Positions 21,747-30,000 of a stretch of 30,000 nucleotides of DNA are shown in pieces. The position numbers and the translations under genes are program-made. This DNA is from Chromera velia (lineage: Eukaryota > Sar > Chromeraceae), in NCBI GenBank assembly GCA_018398765.1, contig JAHBMJ010000639.1:1-30000 (forward strand), read 5' to 3'. How positions within the stretch are numbered: position 1 is the stretch's first letter; the number at the start of each line of letters is the position of its first letter. Under the pieces are notes generated by a model. The model saw nothing but the letters and a program-made list of their open reading frames with translations, was not told the DNA's origin and made no database searches.

Positions 21747-22363
21747 CCCTGCAGGTAGCCAGGATTTTACGGGATTTTAGCCCAGGATTTTAGCGGATTT
21801 TATGGGATTTTGGCTAGGATTTTGGTGGATTTTACCTAAGATTCTGCCGGACTCTTAACGTTAAAAATATAATCCCTACACCTAGGATTTTAGAATCTAA
21901 AATCCTGGAAGAAAGCTAAAATCCTAGCCACTTCCTAGGATTTTACAGGATTATACGGGATTATACGGGATTTTACGGGATTATATATGGGATTTTATGG
22001 GATTTTAAAGGAATGAATAAAATTAAATTCAAACATGAATGATACACTTCCAGTTTGACCTGAAGGGATAACCGGCATCGATTGTGATCGACTTTTATTT
22101 CATTGTTTTTGTTTATGTTAAAACTCCGTAAAATCCCGTATAATCCCGTAAAATCCTGGCATTCATTTCTAAAATCCTAGGATCCAGGATTTTAGTCTTT
22201 AGAATCCCTAGAGCCAGGATTTTAGATTCTAAAATCCTGCAGAAATAGTCCGGCAGAATCCTGGGCAAAATCCGCCTAAATCCGCTAAAATCCTGGCCAA
22301 AATCCCGTAAAATCCGCTGAAATCCTGGGCTAAAATCCCACAAAATCTTAGCTACCTGCAGGG
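21747..22363. repeat. 617-bp foldback (inverted-repeat) element built of GGATTTTA units
   Basis: The left end CCCTGCAGGTAGC (21747-21759) is matched in inverse by GCTACCTGCAGGG (22351-22363). Arms of roughly 250 bases run inward with the same order of landmarks: TAGCCCAGGATTT, GCGGATTTTA, GATTCTGCCGGACT, TTTTAGAATCTAAAATCCTGG and GGATTATACGGGATT. They enclose about 110 bases without symmetry (about 22010-22120). Each arm is made of loosely repeated GGATTTTA(C/G) units of 8-13 bases. No clear target duplication was found. It is probably a non-autonomous foldback or MITE-like element. Confidence 0.8.
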
Positions 22364-22515
22364 CTATTCTATACGTGGAGCGTGGTGACGCCGTGGTCTC
22401 GTTTAAATAGTATTTTTTATATATCCCCCCCCCCATGAATGTGTGCTCTGGGTTGTCCTCAAAGACTTGCTAGTGGCTTAGGATTTGGCGTCGCTAAATC
22501 TAGGATTTAACCTTT

Positions 22516-22517
<2 letters not shown>

Positions 22518-22548
<31 letters not shown>

Positions 22549-22563
22549 TATTATTATTATTAA
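22518..22563. repeat. (ATC)n(ATT)n microsatellite, probable LINE 3' tail
   Basis: About ten ATC units are followed by five ATT units. On the minus strand this reads (AAT)n(GAT)n and lies about 330 bases after the stop of the reverse transcriptase frame. That position and content fit the trinucleotide tail of some non-LTR retrotransposons. Confidence 0.7.
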
Positions 22564-22891
22564 TCGGTCTATAGGCCATCATGCAATGCATGAGTCTAGG
22601 ATAATGCTTTATTGCCCCTTTGCCAGACCTGCATCATACAATGGGAGGGGGCTTCACTTTCGCAACTCTAAACACCCTGCATCTAGAAGATGCTTTCTGA
22701 ATCGCTGATGTCGTCTCCCTTCTGTGGGAGGAGTGCGACAACTGCAACAGAGACTGTCAGGTAGTAGAGGCAGACAGGAAGACCAGTGGAGAGGGGGGAC
22801 GGGAGATGTACTTGGCAGATAAAAAAAGAACATTCAAAAAGTGAGACGGGAAGAGGGGTAAGTAACCATCACATGCATCGAATCACAGGCC

Positions 22892-24129
22892 TTACGATGG
22901 AGGGCGCAGACAGATGTTTTGTAAGAGTCGCAGGGCCGGTATGGGTGAGTGTCTGAGTGCCAGGGTAACCTTCATTCGTGCCAACAATTCGCTTTGCGTG
23001 GCGTGTTTTAGAGGGGTGGAGTCTATCGATAGCAACCACTTTCTCTCTCTTTCTTGGGCTCTGTCTAATTTGGCTTCAATTTCGGTTACAATTGCATTCA
23101 GAGCCTCTCGATCTGCTCTTATTTCTGTGCATTCAGTCAGTCGGTGCAGTAGATCGTCTGCTTTGCCCCTGCATGCAGGGCAAACCACGTCTTCCAGCCC
23201 TCTGTAAGGTGCATGGGGGCGACCACCAAGCAACATATACAGTAAGGCTAAAAAAGGGCCTGAGGACCAGATCGCAGCGCGAGGGAGAGAAACGAAACGG
23301 GAGGACGAAGGGGATGAGGGAAAAGTAGAGGAAAGGAAGAGGAGAGACGAACGTTGGGCAGTAGGATAAGACGTTTGGAACACATTCGGTCTGACGCCTC
23401 TGCCAAACTGCAAAACCGCCCCCTGTGAAGCGGCCCTTTCTAGACAACCATCAATCCATTCATCAACTTCCCGGTTGATCACTGCTCTTAAGAGAAGGAG
23501 ACGGCCAACTTTGGTAGCTTTCTTCCTTCTCTTGATCGTTGGATTGACAGTCACAAATTCTTCCAATCTGGTCGACCCAATCAATTTTTGTGCATGCATC
23601 ATAGAGGAAGGACAATCACCATTCATTAAAGCCGACCAGGCACCCGCGGGCATCTTGAGGTCAATATGTTTTAAGTTAGTCAAATACCCCGCAAGTCTCA
23701 TCGACATGTGCACACGTGCAGGAAGTAGACCGACAGCACACAGAGTAGGTACACGGAAAGAGGAGAGAGACAGATTCAAAGCCCAACGGACAAAGCACAA
23801 TTGAAGGGCATCTAATGCATCCATGTCTAACTTGCGCACAGGCAGACAGTCAAACACGTATAGAGCAACAGGCAACCAGAAAGCGCATAGACACAAAATT
23901 TTTGCTACGGGGGGCAGGCGACCTAAAGAGAGTGCCACGCTCTTTGCATGACCCATCCGTCTACTCGCTATGCTAAGCCTCTCTTCTATTACCTCCCTTA
24001 AGTCTCCCCCTTCAAACAAAAGAACACCCAAATACTTATACGACCCCACTTTCTCGACTTCTTTTCCCCCAAACACAATCCTGCCTTCAATTGCAGGGTA
24101 AGAGTCGGATAGACGCATGATTTTCGTCT
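22892..24129 (-). pseudogene. LINE ORF2 C-terminal region with CCHC zinc finger
   Basis: The longest open frame starts at codon 24118 (408 codons), but homologous coding extends a few codons upstream (KKTKI) to the insertion junction. It contains SYKYLGVLL, the conserved post-catalytic motif of LINE reverse transcriptases, and ends with a zinc-knuckle pattern CPAC...H...C (C-x2-C-x8-H-x4-C) near residue 315. No internal stop interrupts it. It is separated from its catalytic part by the inserted element, so it is a fragment. Confidence 0.88.
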
Positions 24130-24137
24130 TTTTTAAA
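24130..24137. repeat. Target-site duplication, left copy
   Basis: TTTTTAAA, identical to 27519-27526 on the other side of the inserted element. Confidence 0.85.
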
Positions 24138-24182
24138 CTGACTGTACTGACAATTGAAACTTTTGTACTAGAAAGTGACTTT
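24138..24182. repeat. Terminal inverted repeat, left
   Basis: About 45 bases, 41 matching the inverse of 27474-27518. Confidence 0.85.
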
Positions 24183-24589
24183 TTATTTTCTATATATCAT
24201 ACTAAATTTTATATAAAAAACTAAGTCTCTAAAGCACCTAGAATGATTCTATTTATTGTTTCTTACCTGCATGAAAGTATGAACAACTTTTAAAGATAAG
24301 GTTTAATGGGTTTGTGGTATGTATGTTGGAAATTGTTGGACGTGAGTGAGGTGAAAGAGTTATAGTATATTGATATATCGGGGAGTGATTGCAGACTCTG
24401 CAGGTATATGACAATGTACAGTGTAATGCACAAACAAGCTAACTTTTACTTCTAATGGAATACGCCGAATCCGGACACTGATGTAAGGAGGGAGCACATA
24501 GCGGGTAACCCCCATGAAAGGTAAGAATGAATGTCCGCAAACAGATCTACCGATTTGACACCCACAGAAAGCAGTTCAACCAAACAAAT

Positions 24590-25700
24590 GTTGAGCACTA
24601 TGACCGTGCAAGAGGTAAATGCTTAGCTTCTGAAAGCCTGATCGATCCATGGCCTCTAGCCAGAGGGCCTTGCCCACGACCAGCCATCATAGCGTTCTTA
24701 TTTTTTCTGGGTGAGGCCCGGCACTGGCCAGGTAGTCTGGCCACTGGGTTTTAGTCCACCGAGGAGCCCTACCTCCAAATTCTTATGCAAACAAGAGCTG
24801 CGCCTCACTCCCACAACTTCAGATCACCTGAGATTACCAGCCGTAATGCTTCTTCACGAAACCCAAGCACCGACAAACGGTCAGTCTGACCTGCAGCATA
24901 GATATGCAAAAAATTATAAAGTGGCTCACCTTCTGGCCACCCAAAGCTGGCCCCCTCATCCAGAAAGCCTTTTCAGCTCCTCATTTAGAGCTTGTTAGAG
25001 CGTACGTATGGAAAGGATTCAATAGAAGCTTTACTGGGGCAACTTTGTAGGCCCCTTTACGTGGAGACGGGCCGTACCCTTCGTGATGGAAGATCGAAAT
25101 TGCCCTCTCAGGGCAGCCAGTAGAGTGAATATCATAAACCCAAGAAAAAGCAAAGAAGCCAATCCTCTAGGCTTTCGATTAAGCCTACTTTCATTGCTGG
25201 AGAGCAAGTCTGTGTGATGGGAGAGAGGCGGCACTAGGTTGTGCTCTGATCGACTTGAAACATTCAACGGAAAGCCGATTTGGGGAGCGGATTTTAGATC
25301 GGCCAACCATGTGACGGCCCCGAAAGGCAAGCTACGCGTTATAGGCCAGGGCCCGGCCGGCCACTAAGGCCAAAAAGCACTTCCCGGCTGCGCGCTGACC
25401 CATCAAAATGCCGATCTGAAAAATTTGCAGTCAGGTCTTCAGAAAGTTCTCCTCCAGTCAAAAAGTCGGATCAACAGAATGGGCCTCTATCCACAAAATC
25501 TCATTGTCAAACATTCCATTGGATTGTATTGGAAGGCTTGACAACGACGAAATCGTGTGCAGCTTTTTATTCCAGAACCTCATTTTTGGAGGGGTTACAG
25601 ATTCCAGAGTTTTTTCCTCCTCCGGTATCTGTGTTAGCTGGACACCTCTGATTACTCGTGGGAGTGGTTGCCTCGGTGCAAAGGAGTTGTACAACAACTA
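24590..25700. other. Unidentified cargo inside TIR element
   Basis: The sequence is GC-balanced, unlike the AT-rich ends, and contains no recognised domain. The best frames are 25031-25330 (minus, 99 codons, with a hydrophobic LLFLGFMIFTLLAAL stretch) and 24527-24754 (plus, 75 codons). Neither resembles a transposase. It may be captured host or organellar DNA, but I cannot identify it. Confidence 0.35.
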
Positions 25701-25770
25701 AAAGGGTCAGCGGAGTGGTTTGGATCGCTCAATCAGGTCAGTTCGTTTTGTGTCGTTCCACCAGCAACAA

Positions 25771-25994
25771 GGGGGGGTGGACCCTTTCGCAGGGGTACGA
25801 AGCGGCCCAATTTCGTACCCCTAGTGGAGGGGGAGGGTCCGACCTGCTCTGCAGGTTTGCGTCCAAAATGTGTCTAGGAAATACTCCTAGACACATTTTG
25901 GACGCAAACCTGCAGAGCAGGTCGGACCCCCCTCCTCCACCAGAGGTACGAAATTGGGCCGCTTTGTACCCCTGCGAGAGGGTCCACCCCCCCC
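25771..25994. repeat. 224-bp near-perfect hairpin (foldback/MITE-like)
   Basis: Arms 25771-25879 and 25885-25994 are inverse copies around the five-base spacer AATAC. Both ends are poly-G/poly-C (GGGGGGG and CCCCCCCC). The inner 55 bases of each arm, from the GGTCCGACCTGCTCTGCAGG part inward, match essentially perfectly; the outer parts have scattered substitutions and small indels. It gives mirror-image peptides on the two strands, which explains the similar frames at 25658-26035 and 25738-26106; neither is a gene. Confidence 0.9.
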
Positions 25995-26384
25995 TCCCAG
26001 CGAGGGAATTAAAAAAATTTTGTTTGCAGAGATGAGCTTTCTTGGTACATACAGAAGGCTTTGTATGATGTCTATAAGTGTTCCTGTGTGGTTGCAACCT
26101 GGCCATTGTGGTTGCTGAGCGACTGACCGGTCTGCCCTCGGCAAGGCAAAAAACTGCCGTCTCCCTTTACGTGTGTTGCTCACCCTTTCCCCCCTTCTCT
26201 GCTCTTTGTAGGTCGTTGGTCTCATTTGGGAGATGTTTGTTCTGGGCCCCAGGCTTTCTTCAACTCTTTTAGAGGTAGGTCTTTGCATCTTCGTTACGGT
26301 CGCAGTCTTCAGACTGCGAAAGGGAGCAGCACCCATACGTGCCGAGCCTGTGTTTTTTTCTACCAGCCTGACTGCTTCCAAAAT

Positions 26385-26960
26385 TTTGCCCTTCTTTCCT
26401 GCTTGACTGCCCTCTAGCTTTCAGCCTTTCTGTCTGGCTAAATGCCTTTCCAATTTTAGCCTTTCTGCCCATTCTATTGCCTTTCTAATTTCGGCCTTCG
26501 CCGTGCTTCCAATTTTGGTCTTTCTGTCTGCCTCAATGCTTTCCAAATTTCGGCCTTTCTGTCTGCCTGACTGACTTTGCAATTTTGGCCTTCCTGCTTG
26601 TCCGGTTGCCTTCCCAATTTTGGCTTTCCTGCCTGCCTGATTGCCTTCTCTATTTCAGCCTTCGTTCCCGCCTAAGTTTCCTCCTAACGCTTCCTAATTT
26701 CGGTCATCCTGCTTGCCCGATGGCCTTCCCAATTTTGTTTTTCCTGCTGGCCCGACTGTCTTCAAAAGTTTGGCCTTTTTGTATGTCTGACTGCCTCCCA
26801 GAGTTCGTTCTTTCTGCCCACTTGCCTGCCTTCCAATTTCGGTCTTCTTGGCGGCCTGACTGCCTTCCAATTTTAGTCTTCCTACCCGCCTGATTGCCTT
26901 CCCGATTTCGGCCTTCCTGCCCGTCTGATTGCTTTCCCAATTTCGGTTTTCCTGCTTTCA
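26385..26960. repeat. Degenerate minisatellite, unit about 35 bp
   Basis: About 16 imperfect copies of a pyrimidine-rich unit with core AATTT(T/C)GGCCTTCCTG followed by CCTGCCTGA(C/T)TGCCTTCC. Spacing varies around 34-37 bases. On the minus strand it yields a Lys/Arg/Gly/Gln-rich repeat peptide, which I regard as a by-product. Confidence 0.85.
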
Positions 26961-27120
26961 TGTACTTTCATATATCATTCTGACGCAAATTAAAGATACA
27001 AGTTATGTTTGCATGCATGCTTTTATGTGGATTCTGGCGATTCGACTGACTTTCTGTTTGTGTGCACGTATTTTTGCAGGTGGCGTTTACGGGTGTGTAT
27101 GTTTGATATATACTGAGATG

Positions 27121-27151
27121 TCCCCCCCCTCCCCCCCCCCNCCCCCCCCCC
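27121..27151. other. Poly-C tract containing an undetermined base
   Basis: C-rich run with one N at 27141. Sequencing through this homopolymer was uncertain, so its length may be wrong. Confidence 0.9.
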
Positions 27152-27473
27152 TGCCCCTGACATGCCCGCCGTTGAGCAGTGCCTCATATGAATTAAAAAC
27201 AAAACAGTTATGATCATGAGAAGAAATGCTTCAATCAGATCGATTCAAAGCCATTCAGATGCATTTTTTATTGTGTTTTCATCTTAGCGTTAATTTATGA
27301 TGACAGGTACCAGACAATTTATGGTTTTAAAAAAATATATACTCTATATATACATTTTTTTATTTCATTTTTTAAACATCTTACTAAGCTTAAATAGTCT
27401 TAAATAAATTATGAAAATCAATTTGTTTAAAGGTTAAACTATCTATTTTAATGGTTTAAAAACTAAATTTTTC

Positions 27474-27518
27474 AAAGTCACTTTCCAGTACAAAAGTTTC
27501 AATTGTTAGTATAATCAG
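27474..27518. repeat. Terminal inverted repeat, right
   Basis: Inverse of the left terminal repeat at 24138-24182 with four transition differences. Confidence 0.85.
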
Positions 27519-27526
27519 TTTTTAAA
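27519..27526. repeat. Target-site duplication, right copy
   Basis: TTTTTAAA, identical to 24130-24137. Confidence 0.85.
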
Positions 27527-28390
27527 TTAACAGTGAGCCCTCTCTCTTCACAGAAAAAATTCAATTCATTCAAGCTGCATAACCTGCAGGTCATGTACGC
27601 TCTCAGCAACGAGGACAAGGTCATCGGCGTAACCAAGGCTATCGCACTCAACCCCACCGAGCAGAACCTCTGTACGATCGGAAGCCTTCACTCTTTCATA
27701 CAGATCATTAATGAAAATCAAGAAGAGAAGAGGGGAGAAAGGATCTTCTTGTTTCACCCCTTTCTCTTCTTTGAACATAAAAGGGCTGCCAGTGATGCTT
27801 CCGTACACATTTGTATACATTGTCCGAATCATTTTGATATCGATTGCACTCACCTTTTGCTTCAATAAAACTTTAAACAAAACATCCCTGGGCAGGGAGT
27901 CAAAGGCTTTGCTGAAGTCTACAAAGCATGCTAACAAGGGCTTCTTTCGTTTCTTTGCCTTTTGCATCAGCGTGGTAAGTGTTCCAATGGCTTCTCTTGT
28001 TCCTACCCCTTGCTGAAAACCCAACTGCCTATGGTCAATCTTCACCTGCGATGTAAGACGGGCAAAAAAGAGTGAAGAAAAGAGTTTTAATAAGAGTGAG
28101 ACAATATGAATCGGACGCTATTCACCAGAATCGGGGTAGGGAGGCCCCTTTGGAACCGAACAGATTTTAATTACATTCCATTCATCTCGCCAAGTAGATG
28201 TCAAGTGAATTAAATTCAAATGGATAAATAACAAAGCATGAGAAAGAGGTGAATATTGAAAGCAGAGGGAGAGGTGGTTGGGGGCGAGTCCGGACAACCC
28301 TGCAGCCTTTTCCTCTTTTGTAGACCGAAGGACTTTCCTTATTTCTTCTATGCAAAAATAAGGGCAAGACGGAGGGATTGGTGGGGGCAA
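27527..28390 (-). pseudogene. LINE reverse transcriptase domain, broken
   Basis: Motifs in order on the minus strand: EEIRKVLRSTKEEKAAG (motif 0/1 region), STWRDEWNVIKICSVPKG, then an in-frame TAG where the conserved xYRPI segment should start (28118-28120), RPIHIVSLLLKLF, QLGFQQGVGT, CFVDFSKAFD (catalytic Asp), GVKQEDPFSPLLF (family consensus has Gly where Glu stands), and YADDLVLVAES (catalytic Asp pair). A frameshift follows near 27568; the next frame gives NELNFFCEERGLTVN up to the insertion site. The catalytic aspartates survive, but the frame is broken. Confidence 0.92.
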
Positions 28391-28489
28391 GGGGGGAGAG
28401 TGAATGCTAAAGGGAACCTAATAAGAGTGGGCATGCAGTTGCAAAAAGACGCCAGGGTGCAAAGAAGAGTTAAAAACGGGCGGGGCTGG

Positions 28490-28993
28490 CTGTGAAGGAG
28501 GGAAAGGGGGAGCACTTCCTTATGTAGATTCCCTACCACAGGGAGAGTCAGCGAAGATGGAAGCCCAGTGGCAAAAAAAGTCCTTTAATGAAGGCTGGGA
28601 ACCAGGAGGGGCTTTCTCTTTATTGCTTCTTTGCAGCTTTCTTCTCAATGACCAGACCTTTGAAGGGTTGGAGGACAACTCGAGTGCAACCTTTTCTGCA
28701 CAGAGCTTCTCGTACACCTTTCTTTTCCTGTTATGCAATCGCAGACATCTGCGGGCCTGCTTTTCAACTGTCTGTCTTAAAGCAACCACGTTCACTCTGC
28801 TGCTCCCACTTCTCCCCTCATTCTCACATGATTGCACAAGTTTATTCAACGTCTTCCTTGCTTCCCTCCAAAGTGTCGCTGCTTCCTTGCATTTATTATC
28901 AAACCATTCGGCCTTTTTCTTTTGTCTCACTTTTTTCCTGCCCTGTTGACCATCCAAATCCTTCCGCTTGATTTCTTTTGTCGGGCCGGCCAA
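28490..28993 (-). pseudogene. LINE ORF2 endonuclease-RT linker
   Basis: A Lys/Arg-rich helical segment with KKAEWFDNKCKEAATLWREAR, matching the W-[WF]-D-x2-C motif that separates endonuclease and reverse transcriptase in many LINEs. The frame ends at a TAA at 28520. Homology beyond that toward the RT domain is not obvious. Confidence 0.75.
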
Positions 28994-29284
28994 CGTGGTT
29001 TCCCATTCTTTCAGCAGTAACTTTTCCTATTCACAGAAAGACAAGGGCACCGGTTGCTCACATAAGTTGGGAGCAGACAGTGGGGGGGGGGGAGCGGATG
29101 GAAAAGAAGAGAGATCAATGTTTTCAGCTTTGCAAGCTATTTTTACAAGTCCAGGCCATAGCTGTTCAGCCAATTGACCAGCTGCTGCAGCTGAGGGGAG
29201 AAGCTCCTCGTCTGAGACAGGAGTGGATCTGACGGAGCAATGAAGGGAAGGGATAGGTAAAAGGGAGTTCTCTTTGCTGTTTGG

Positions 29285-30000
29285 CTACTGAGGGGGAATG
29301 AAAGGGGTAGCAACAAGGGATAAAGAAAGTGATACAGCTGCATGGTCAAGCTTGGACAGTTCTGCTGGCTGTTTCACATCGAAGTGAGTATAAGCACGGA
29401 GGAGGGGAGGATCAACAAGAAAAAAGTCAATCAGAGTGTGACCCCTACCTTTCCAGAGGAAGGTGCATGCAGTCACGTGAGAAAGAGCGTGCTTCCCCAC
29501 TCCAAGCGGGGGCAGAACCATCAATGCAGAGACCATTTAAAGGGAGAAGATTCATTAGTTCACAGAGTTTTAAAAGAGAACGGCCCTGCTGATCAACTTT
29601 TTGGTTGCAAGACGAAGCACAGACTACTCCCGATACATTCTCTTCCTAAATGATTCCGTTCTTGTTTTGTACCCCCCTATCCTAGGTAATTTCTTTTGGC
29701 AGCTCATCGGAGATGTGAACGTTGAAATCACCAGTCATAATTCTCCTTTCTCCTAGAGGAACTTCCGACAATGCATCTGTTAGGCGTTTCCAGTGGCTTG
29801 GATCCCCGCCTTCCTCCCCTCTCCTAGTAGACCGTCCGTATAGCACATATACTCCAAACACATGCAAAATACAGGACTTGCTGTGTGCATCGAATCCACC
29901 AACACGCAATGACGCACGCAGCATGGATGGGCCGACCAGTTCGATCTCAGGCCTTAGTCGGCCTCTCAATAACTTCTGAATTAGGACAGCGCTGAATTAG
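29285..30000 (-). pseudogene. LINE AP-endonuclease-like domain, broken
   Basis: On the minus strand, VFGVYVLYG and GERRIMTGDFNVH mark the endonuclease (GDFN motif). The frame stops at 29682 (TAG). After further interruptions the domain resumes with a GRSLLKLCELMNLLPLNG-like segment, then GHTLIDFFLV and SKLDHAAVSLSL, matching the S/T-x-I-D and D-H motifs at the end of exonuclease-endonuclease-phosphatase domains. The N-terminal part lies beyond the window. Confidence 0.82.

Larger units (their letters stand above)
24138..27518. mobile_element. 3,381-bp non-autonomous TIR DNA transposon inserted in the LINE
   Basis: The ends are inverted repeats of about 45 bases. The left begins CTGACTGTACTGACAATTGA; the right, read inversely, begins CTGATTATACTAACAATTGA. 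They differ at four positions, all transitions. The element is bounded by an 8-bp duplication (TTTTTAAA). Taking out the element and one TTTTTAAA joins the LINE frame cleanly through the GLTVNLKKTKIMRL region, which fixes the borders. Subterminal parts are AT-rich (24185-24300 and 27180-27480). No transposase frame is recognisable, so the copy seems non-autonomous. Eight-base duplications occur in hAT, P, Merlin and some Mutator-like families; the TIR start does not let me choose. Confidence 0.85.
22518..30000 (-). mobile_element. Degenerate non-LTR (LINE) retrotransposon, 5' end outside window
   Basis: On the minus strand the pieces appear in canonical LINE order: AP-endonuclease-like domain (30000-29285), linker (28993-28490), reverse transcriptase (28390-27530), then, after an inserted 3.38-kb element, the post-RT region with a CCHC zinc finger (24129-22892), a 3' untranslated stretch and a trinucleotide tail. 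At least two internal stops and a frameshift make this copy inactive. Excluding the insertion, about 4.1 kb of the element is visible. The clade cannot be settled from motifs; endonuclease, C-terminal CCHC finger and trinucleotide tail suggest an L1-like or I-like group. Confidence 0.9.

Noticed and set aside
22113-22436. 107-codon minus-strand frame rich in Ile-Leu-Arg-Asp repeats
   Set aside because: It lies in one arm of the foldback element and reflects GGATTTTA unit periodicity.
25658-26106. Overlapping frames of 122-125 codons on both strands with near-identical peptides
   Set aside because: The resemblance is the hairpin translated from each side, not two genes.
26385-26960. CRISPR-like regular repeats
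   Set aside because: The units are adjacent, degenerate and without unique spacers, and the genome is eukaryotic.
26704-26961. 85-codon repeat protein rich in Lys, Arg, Gly and Gln
   Set aside because: It is a translation of the degenerate minisatellite, and unit-length drift would destroy the frame in neighbouring copies.

Overview
This window is nuclear DNA from a eukaryotic alga, most likely an alveolate with a secondary red plastid. A chromerid such as Chromera or Vitrella is my best guess. The evidence is intron-rich genes, a geranylgeranyl reductase with a two-part signal-plus-transit leader, a second gene with a similar leader, and a secreted EGF/Apple (PAN) protein of a kind frequent in apicomplexans and their photosynthetic relatives. 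The genus is inferred, not demonstrated.

Layout. 1-2640 (minus): secreted EGF/Apple gene, cut off by the window start. 3451-5211 (plus): intronless P-loop ATPase, divergent from the first gene across a GC-rich spacer. 5212-10099: about 4.9 kb without a supportable gene, holding an old tandem duplication, a CTAG-dense AT-rich block and many microsatellites. 10100-15190 (minus): eight-exon, 774-residue E3 ubiquitin ligase-like protein with Mind-bomb-type repeats and an MDM2-like RING at its C-terminus. 15828-19868 (plus): eight-exon, 486-residue geranylgeranyl reductase (chlP). 19869-22517: gene-free, with a 58-bp tandem duplication and a 617-bp foldback repeat. 22518-30000: a decayed LINE retrotransposon on the minus strand, split by a 3,381-bp terminal-inverted-repeat (TIR) element that carries a 224-bp hairpin and a minisatellite.

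The exon models of the two complete spliced genes close exactly in frame (2,325 and 1,461 nt), so their splice sites are well supported. They show an unusual signal: most donors have C at +3 (GTCAGT, GTCCGC and similar) and most acceptors read TGCAG. ChlP supplies phytyl groups for chlorophyll and tocopherol in the plastid. The ATPase may share that compartment. The ligase-like protein and the EGF/Apple protein have no evident pathway link to the others. Gene order here looks like ordinary eukaryotic neighbourhood, not a functional cluster.

The strongest novelties are the MDM2-like RING with Mib-type repeats, the splice-signal bias, the symmetric phase-1 exon structure of the EGF/Apple gene, and the TE-in-TE nest with an exact 8-bp target duplication. 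I did not see an obvious new defence or mobile system.
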